DNA from: a virus
Reading direction: 5' to 3' (one strand)
Virus record (IMG/VR): IMGVR_UViG_3300042292_000494
Coordinates: 1 to 20,351 of that record
Length of the DNA: 20,351 nucleotides
Of this stretch, positions 16,729 to 20,351 are shown one piece after another. Below the pieces are notes generated by a model, which did no database searches, was not told where the DNA came from, and saw nothing but the letters and a program-made list of their open reading frames with translations. The number at the start of each line of letters is the position of its first letter. Position 1 is the stretch's first letter. The translations under genes were made by a program, and so were the position numbers.

Positions 16729-17349
16729 TTAGCGTTTAGTAATAACCTCATCTGCTAGACCATATGCTACTGCTTCGTCGGCACTTAAGAACGTATCAAA
16801 CTTCATTGCTTCGTAAAGTTCATCATATGTTTTGCCAGCCGTGTTATGACGTGCATATAGTTCTGTTAAGCGTTTGTTAATGCGCACTGACTCTTCAAAG
16901 CTACGTTTAGCATCTTCAAACTGTAGATCTTGTACGTGTACTGAACCACGTGTGCCCGGAGTACCCGAACTAACACGGTGAATCATTGTACGTGCTTCTG
17001 GCAATACAATACGCTTGCCTGCGGCTCCTGCTTGAGCTAAGAAACTACCCATTGAACATGCTTGTCCAAGTACAATAGTTGATACATCACATTTAATAAA
17101 CTGCATTGTATCATAAATTGCTAAGCCAGCAGTTACGCTACCACCCGGGCTATTGATGTAAAACAAAATGTCTTTCTCTGGGCTTTCGCTTTCTAAGAAC
17201 AGCATCTGCGCTACAATTAAACTAGCAGTATGCTCGTTAACATCAGTATCCAACATGATGATACGATCTTTAAGTAAGCGTGAATAAATGTCGTAGCTAC
17301 GTTCGCCTTGACTTGTACGTTCTACTACCATTGGGACTAAAGTTGACAT
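16729..17349 (-). CDS. clpP: ClpP, ATP-dependent Clp protease proteolytic subunit (206 aa)
   Basis: ClpP is the serine peptidase chamber that works with ClpA or ClpX to degrade unfolded and tmRNA-tagged proteins in the cytoplasm. The length (206) and motifs fit: [30 protein letters not shown], the nucleophile region GQACSMGS with Ser99, MIHRVSSG with His124, and [17 protein letters not shown] with Asp185. The full Ser-His-Asp triad is therefore present. The usual GQAASMGA reads GQACSMGS here, a mild change next to the active serine. The N-terminal extension [10 protein letters not shown] resembles normal propeptides. No Clp ATPase is in the window, so it must use the host unfoldase or one encoded elsewhere. 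It overlaps a 40-residue ORF by 13 bases and is the last gene of the unit starting at 18060. Confidence 0.95.
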   Translation of the reverse strand: MSTLVPMVVERTSQGERSYDIYSRLLKDRIIMLDTDVNEHTASLIVAQMLFLESESPEKDILFYINSPGGSVTAGLAIYDTMQFIKCDVSTIVLGQACSMGSFLAQAGAAGKRIVLPEARTMIHRVSSGTPGTRGSVHVQDLQFEDAKRSFEESVRINKRLTELYARHNTAGKTYDELYEAMKFDTFLSADEAVAYGLADEVITKR

Positions 17350-17459
17350 GTAATTCCTTTTGTTGAAATAAATCTACCATTGGTATCTCTTGGACGCATC
17401 CGTGCCCAAAACGATTTTGGTGATAGTGACATTAATTTTTTATAATCACTTAATAACAT
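17337..17459 (-). CDS. Short ORF overlapping the clpP start (40 aa)
   Basis: The ATG at 17459 has a strong AAAGGAG site 5 bases upstream. The frame reads [20 protein letters not shown], then a [12 protein letters not shown] segment, and stops inside the first codons of clpP. R-D-x-x-G-R-F is a motif I have seen in small phage proteins of unknown role. The clpP ribosome site lies within this ORF, so it may couple clpP translation to that of the zinc-finger gene upstream. The gene fills what would otherwise be a 123-base gap. Confidence 0.65.
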   Translation of the reverse strand: MLLSDYKKLMSLSPKSFWARMRPRDTNGRFISTKGITCQL

Positions 17460-17472
17460 ATTGCTCCTTTAT

Positions 17473-17724
17473 TTAATGACGTTCCTGACGCTCTTTACAA
17501 AAAACACAAAGACGCACACCTGGAATTGCAAGACGTCGTGCTAGCGGAATCTCATCACCGCATTCTTCACACTCTTCTGCACTGGGTTCTGCGGCTTGTT
17601 TAGCCAATTGACGTCGAACATTAGCAATAGCATTCATGTTATTATGAATAGCATGAAGTTGTCCCATTTCTGCTTCTTCTTCATTATTATACGAGAAATC
17701 GTCTTGCAAGTCTAGTTCTTTCAT
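17473..17724 (-). CDS. DksA/TraR-type zinc-finger protein (83 aa)
   Basis: The C-terminal half is a DksA/TraR zinc finger: C52-x2-C55, then GDEIPLARRLAIPGVRLC with C73-x2-C76 (ECEECGDEIPLARR). In DksA and TraR this finger sits at the base of a coiled coil that enters the RNA polymerase secondary channel and changes initiation. The first 45 residues are acidic and probably helical (NNEEEAEMGQLHAIHNN), short like TraR rather than full DksA. An AAGGA site precedes the ATG. It lies between a conserved phage gene and the clpP unit, from the same early promoter. A role in steering host RNA polymerase is a reasonable inference. Confidence 0.82.
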   Translation of the reverse strand: MKELDLQDDFSYNNEEEAEMGQLHAIHNNMNAIANVRRQLAKQAAEPSAEECEECGDEIPLARRLAIPGVRLCVFCKERQERH

Positions 17725-17739
17725 TTACTTTCCTTCTAA

Positions 17740-18060
17740 TTAGTCGGCACGTGAACCAGCATAAGCACGGAAGCCATATTTAGTTAATACGTCCGCATAA
17801 GCACGTGCACCTTCTTCTAACACATCCATACTTTGACCATGGTAGTTACCTGGGCTCCACAAGTTCAAACATTTAGGACGATAGTCTTTCTTAAAACCAA
17901 CACCAAGTAAGCCTTTAGCTTCTGTTGAGTTAGTACGGTCTACGTACACGTTAACCCAAGCAAAACCACAGTAGGCCATTTCGCCGTGTGTTTTAAGAAA
18001 AGCGTTTTGAGCGTTAGTTGCTGCTGTTTGTGCTTCGTTGTGAATAGCTTGAAAGTTCAT
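17740..18060 (-). CDS. Conserved phage protein, unknown function (106 aa)
   Basis: The protein starts MNFQAIHNEAQTAATNAQNA and contains CGFAWVNVYVDRTNS, LLGVGFKKDYRPKCLNLWSP and the end YADVLTKYGFRAYAGSRAD. I recall this as a widespread small protein in large T4-like phages, with no established role. An N-terminal helix is followed by a beta-rich core, with no membrane or catalytic motif. It is the first gene after the promoter at 18094-18122 and has an AGGAG site. The position in front of the zinc-finger gene and clpP suggests early expression. Confidence 0.8.
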   Translation of the reverse strand: MNFQAIHNEAQTAATNAQNAFLKTHGEMAYCGFAWVNVYVDRTNSTEAKGLLGVGFKKDYRPKCLNLWSPGNYHGQSMDVLEEGARAYADVLTKYGFRAYAGSRAD

Positions 18061-18065
18061 TTATT

Positions 18066-18129
18066 GCTCCTGTGTTGTTAGTGTATGTGTAACATTATAC
18101 ATTCATTTAACCAAAATGTCAACCAAAAT
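18066..18129 (-). repeat. Copy of a 63-64 bp promoter-leader repeat (second copy at 20289-20351)
   Basis: The whole segment from the ribosome site to past the -35 box is nearly identical to 20289-20351 (shared runs include gtgttgttagt, tgtgtaacattataca and aaccaaaatgtcaacc). It differs at only a few positions plus one indel. Leader, promoter and flanks are duplicated as a cassette, so it could serve as a site for recombination between gene modules. Confidence 0.8.
18094..18122 (-). promoter_or_regulatory. Early promoter for the conserved gene, zinc-finger and clpP unit
   Basis: TTGACA (18117-18122), a 17-base spacer and TATAAT (18094-18099) match the sigma70 consensus perfectly. The -35 box is embedded in a 9-base direct repeat ATTTTGGTT with a 12-base period. 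The start codon at 18060 follows with a leader of about 25 bases. Confidence 0.9.
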
Positions 18130-18166
18130 CTTACATACTCCAATATGTTCAGTTGTATAAAATTTG

Positions 18167-18174
18167 TATAAATA
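18167..18174 (+). promoter_or_regulatory. Plus-strand late promoter box for the homing endonuclease
   Basis: TATAAATA on the plus strand, 20 bases before the ATG at 18194, with AAAGGAG between them. It is an exact T4-type late box and faces the only plus-strand gene of the window. Confidence 0.65.
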
Positions 18175-18193
18175 ATACTACAAAGGAGTCAAA

Positions 18194-18811
18194 ATGTCAA
18201 CTATTCCGTTCAGTTATTATCTCTATCATAGACTAACAGGTCTAAAATATTATGGCATTAAACATGCTAATGGTTGTAATCCATCTGATCTGTGGACTAA
18301 ATATTTTTCTTCTTCAATCAGAGTAAAACAATTAATTACAGAATACGGCAAAGATTCGTTTGATGTAAAGATACGCAAAACATTTAACTCGTCGCATGAC
18401 GCATTGATTTGGGAACATAAAGTTTTACGTAGACTCAACGCATCACAAAACCCTACATGGATTAATAGACATAACGGTGGTAACAAATTTCGTTCCCCAA
18501 TATCTCACACTGATAAAACTAAACAATTAATTTCTAAAAAAACTAAAGGAAGAAAATTCAGTGATGACCATCGCAAAAAAATTAGCGAGGCATCGTTAAC
18601 AGACAGAAAACATCGTAAACAAGCAGGATGGAAAATGCCACTAACTGCTGTAGACAACATGTTGCTGACTCGTCAACGGAAAATAGATTCTGGTGAAATC
18701 AATCCATATTCCACAGAAAGAAATGCTAAAATGGCCCTTTCAAAAACAGGAAAAAAACGTAAATATTTGCCCGATGGAACATTTATTATGATAGATCCTA
18801 ATAACTTATGA
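18194..18811 (+). CDS. Free-standing GIY-YIG homing endonuclease (205 aa)
   Basis: The N-terminal domain has a degenerate GIY-YIG pattern: YYLYHRLTGLKYYGIKHA (residues 8-25), Arg43, and Glu74 in WEHKVLRRLNA, the metal-binding glutamate of the family. The end of this domain is WINRHNGG. Residues about 106-135 form a NUMOD3-type DNA-binding motif (KTKGRKFSDDHRKKISEAS), with further Lys/Arg-rich helices after it. These enzymes cut a target in related genomes that lack the gene and spread it by repair. It is the only gene on the plus strand, with its own late promoter and AAAGGAG site. It ends tail-to-tail with the next gene, overlapping it by six bases. It lies in an intergenic space and interrupts nothing visible. 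Confidence 0.85.
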   Translation: MSTIPFSYYLYHRLTGLKYYGIKHANGCNPSDLWTKYFSSSIRVKQLITEYGKDSFDVKIRKTFNSSHDALIWEHKVLRRLNASQNPTWINRHNGGNKFRSPISHTDKTKQLISKKTKGRKFSDDHRKKISEASLTDRKHRKQAGWKMPLTAVDNMLLTRQRKIDSGEINPYSTERNAKMALSKTGKKRKYLPDGTFIMIDPNNL

Positions 18812-19090
18812 TGACCAATAAGTTTCTGATGCTACTGAACAGTAGTAAGGAGTGTTAACACTTTGACGAACAGGTTTACCCGACATCAAATTAGTAACAT
18901 TTTCATACTTTTCAATATTGGCACGGAAGTCACTAATTTCTGCTACAGCAAAATCTTCTTTACGATAGCCCATTTTGGCCATACGTGTTAAGAACGCTTT
19001 AGCGGCGGCTTCTGTAGCATAGTATTCTTTACCGTATGCTTTAGCTCGTATTGTTTTAGTTGTTTCTTTGTTGTAGACTACGTATGCCAT
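18806..19090 (-). CDS. Conserved phage protein, VNTP-YWSS family (94 aa)
   Basis: The protein starts MAYVVYNKETTKTIRAKAYG and has a helix-rich centre (TEAAAKAFLTRMAKMGY). It ends with LMSGKPVRQSVNTPYYCS and SETYWSS. The NLMSGK--VNTP--YWS ending is one I recognise from many T4-like and other large phages. No function is known to me. It contains a single cysteine and no membrane segment. It stands alone between its own promoter (19123-19151) and the homing endonuclease, with an AAGGA site before the ATG. Confidence 0.82.
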   Translation of the reverse strand: MAYVVYNKETTKTIRAKAYGKEYYATEAAAKAFLTRMAKMGYRKEDFAVAEISDFRANIEKYENVTNLMSGKPVRQSVNTPYYCSVASETYWSS

Positions 19091-19122
19091 TTGTTCTTCC
19101 TTATTAACAGTTTATGTATAGC

Positions 19123-19151
19123 ATTATACAGTCATTTTACCAAAATGTCAA
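19123..19151 (-). promoter_or_regulatory. Early promoter for the VNTP-family gene
   Basis: Perfect TTGACA (19146-19151), a 17-base spacer and TATAAT (19123-19128), with ATTTTGGT repeated around the -35 box. The box overlaps the TGA of the membrane-protein gene upstream, so transcription reading in from the right also continues through it. Confidence 0.88.
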
Positions 19152-19381
19152 CCAAAATATTTCCAAAGTAGGCCAGCAAGTGCTGTGGCCATCATAATAC
19201 CATTAACCACAATCAAGCTAGCTTTGCCCCAACGTATGCTGACTATTAACCAGCATAGACCACCAAAACATAGTAGGATCGGACCTTGTGGGTAGTAGCC
19301 TAGGCTATTGACGGCAGTGCCTAGAATTAGAATAGCAGTACCAATCCATTCTAGCCACTTATTAATGCTGTCATTTTCCAT
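19148..19381 (-). CDS. Small membrane protein with three predicted helices (77 aa)
   Basis: After a short polar start (MENDSINKWLEW) there are three hydrophobic segments: IGTAILILGTAVNSLGY, ILLCFGGLCWLIVSI and LIVVNGIMMATALAGLLW. It ends KYFG. The loop GYYPQGP between segments one and two and the pattern GG-CW--VS--W recall small transporter-like or holin-like membrane proteins of large phages, but I cannot name a family. It probably sits in the host inner membrane. The ATG overlaps the upstream stop as TAATG, so translation is coupled. It is the last gene of the four-gene unit driven from 20316-20344. Confidence 0.75.
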   Translation of the reverse strand: MENDSINKWLEWIGTAILILGTAVNSLGYYPQGPILLCFGGLCWLIVSIRWGKASLIVVNGIMMATALAGLLWKYFG

Positions 19382-19563
19382 TAGGCCAATGCCCCGTCTT
19401 CAACAAATTCCAATTCCATTAATGCTTCCTCTACTGAGTCAAACCCACAGACATCATAGCACGTGCGATAGTGTTTAACATAGTAGGGGCCTGCACCCGG
19501 ACTTGCATTTGTATCGATACCAACTTCACCAATACCTTTAATTTGTTTAATCATTTTATCCAT
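19381..19563 (-). CDS. Small phage protein, unknown function (60 aa)
   Basis: I chose the ATG at 19563 (MDKMIKQIKGIGEVGID) rather than the in-frame one at 19599, because it has an AAGGAG site 7 bases upstream and avoids an overlap with the preceding gene. The protein has a glycine-rich middle (NASPGAGPYYVKHYRTCYDV) and an acidic helix (VEEALMELEFVEDG). It looks like a compact alpha/beta domain. The stop overlaps the next start (TAATG). I do not recognise a function. Confidence 0.7.
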   Translation of the reverse strand: MDKMIKQIKGIGEVGIDTNASPGAGPYYVKHYRTCYDVCGFDSVEEALMELEFVEDGALA

Positions 19564-19573
19564 GCTATTCTCC

Positions 19574-20002
19574 TTACCAAGAACTATTATAAAATACACG
19601 TAAGCCTAAGAACAACTGACTACGTGCTTCTCGAATAAACTTCAAGTCATCTTCACGATAGTAATCATCTGCAGGATCACCAAAGAAGAACCCACTGGTA
19701 CCTGGTAGAGCACCATGCTCAATGTCCTCTTCTAACATGTCAATATCTTCCCAGGTCAGTTCAAGCTCGATACCATTGAACGTTTCGTCGTCGTTGTTAT
19801 CGCGCGGGCACCCCTTGCTCTGCCAAAGTTCTTCCATCCAACCATGCAAGTTGGGGTGTTTGCGCCAATAGGCAATTTCAATTGGTTTGGTTACTTTGGC
19901 GTTAACGTAGTCACCAGTTTCTGGATCAAAGTCGCCGTCGGCCCAAAACTCTTTTTGTTGCCCTTCTCTGGCGGCAACGTAAGCATACATGTCTAAGCCC
20001 AT
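19574..20002 (-). CDS. Conserved phage protein, MGLDMY family (142 aa)
   Basis: The start MGLDMYAYVAAREG and the blocks EIAYWRKHPNLHGWMEELW, NGIELELTWEDIDMLEEDI and GALPGTSGFFFGDPADDYY place it in a widespread family of large-phage proteins. These are sometimes annotated as phosphoglycerate kinase, apparently without support. The protein is strongly acidic with many aromatics and conserved His/Trp residues, which suggests a binding protein rather than a recognised enzyme. There are no membrane segments. Start and stop both lie close to neighbouring genes, and the ATG overlaps the upstream stop as TAATG. Function is unknown to me. Confidence 0.85.
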   Translation of the reverse strand: MGLDMYAYVAAREGQQKEFWADGDFDPETGDYVNAKVTKPIEIAYWRKHPNLHGWMEELWQSKGCPRDNNDDETFNGIELELTWEDIDMLEEDIEHGALPGTSGFFFGDPADDYYREDDLKFIREARSQLFLGLRVFYNSSW

Positions 20003-20283
20003 TAAGCGGCCTTCCTTTCGTCTTTCATCATGTTAAACATAATGTACTTGGCAACGTTCATATATTGACGAGCACGGTTAGCAGTTTCTGGACTTACCCA
20101 TCCATCTTTATTAAACTCTGGGTCCATGATCTGTTGTGCATCACTTAACATACCAGCAGCAAACATCAACTCTGTACCTGGAAAAGCCTGTGTAGCCACA
20201 AGGTGTTTAACAGAACCTTCCGTCATACCGTATGCTTGTATTTCCCAATCTAAATCAGCTTGTGTTTTAATTGTAGTTGTCAT
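20002..20283 (-). CDS. Conserved small phage protein, unknown function (93 aa)
   Basis: The protein starts MTTTIKTQADLDWEIQAYGM and is mostly helical (HLVATQAFPGTELMFAAGML, then ETANRARQYMNVAKYIMFNM). No cysteines, membrane segments or catalytic motifs are seen. It is the first gene after the promoter at 20316-20344, with a CGGAG site, and is coupled to the MGLDMY gene by a TAATG overlap. I recall similar proteins next to MGLDMY-family genes in phages but know no role. Confidence 0.75.
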   Translation of the reverse strand: MTTTIKTQADLDWEIQAYGMTEGSVKHLVATQAFPGTELMFAAGMLSDAQQIMDPEFNKDGWVSPETANRARQYMNVAKYIMFNMMKDERKAA

Positions 20284-20288
20284 ATTTT

Positions 20289-20351
20289 GCTCCGTGTTGT
20301 TAGTTTATGTGTAACATTATACAGTCATTTAACCAAAATGTCAACCAAAAT
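20289..20351 (-). repeat. Copy of the promoter-leader repeat (see 18066-18129)
   Basis: Nearly identical to 18066-18129 over leader, -10 box, spacer, -35 box and the flanking ATTTTGGTT repeat. It may continue past the window edge. Confidence 0.8.
20316..20344 (-). promoter_or_regulatory. Early promoter for the four-gene unit 20283-19148
   Basis: TTGACA (20339-20344), a 17-base spacer and TATAAT (20316-20321): a perfect sigma70 promoter with the ATTTTGGTT direct repeat. Four coupled genes follow. Confidence 0.9.

Noticed and set aside
19564-19599. A start at 19599 for the 60-residue protein
   Set aside because: It would overlap the preceding gene and has no ribosome site, while the ATG at 19563 has AAGGAG at a good distance.
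19574-20002. Phosphoglycerate kinase as the name for the MGLDMY protein
   Set aside because: At 142 residues it is far shorter than that enzyme and shows none of its nucleotide- or substrate-binding motifs.

Overview
The window is a piece of a large tailed-phage genome, most likely a T4-like myovirus. Almost everything is encoded on the minus strand in tightly packed, often overlapping genes. Three kinds of signal support this. The left part is a block of repetitive fibre or virion proteins of families I recognise from T4-like marine and freshwater phages. T4-type late promoter boxes (TATAAATA) sit in front of two of these genes. A GIY-YIG homing endonuclease gene stands alone on the plus strand. 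The host cannot be read directly. The phage GroEL and GroES look betaproteobacterial to me, and a circularly permuted tmRNA is known in alphaproteobacteria, some cyanobacteria and a betaproteobacterial lineage, so a betaproteobacterial host is my best guess.

Layout, left to right (genes read leftward unless stated). 1-11056: seven virion or fibre genes, the first cut by the window edge. 11124-13187: groES-groEL, with a strong sigma70 promoter and a UUCG-loop terminator. 13184-15009: a ParB/DGQHR-fold protein followed by an HNH nuclease, with their own promoter. 15023-15430: a two-piece, circularly permuted tmRNA followed by a terminator. 15433-16658: a secreted 80-residue protein, two very small ORFs and three small conserved phage proteins, all upstream of the tmRNA in one transcription unit. 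16729-18060: clpP, a 40-residue ORF, a DksA/TraR-type zinc-finger protein and a conserved phage protein. 18194-18811: the plus-strand homing endonuclease. 18806-20283: five small conserved phage proteins, one a membrane protein.

The right half is driven by a family of almost identical early promoters with consensus or near-consensus TTGACA and TATAAT boxes. They carry a direct repeat of ATTTTGGTT around the -35 box. The left half uses late-type boxes.

The most notable result is that within about 6 kb the phage carries GroEL and GroES (folding), a tmRNA (ribosome rescue and tagging) and ClpP (proteolysis). Together these amount to a phage-owned protein quality-control set. The tmRNA is split and permuted, its two halves are joined in the precursor by a 14-bp stem, and its tag is unusually long (30-35 residues) with a non-standard end (AAVLA instead of ALAA).
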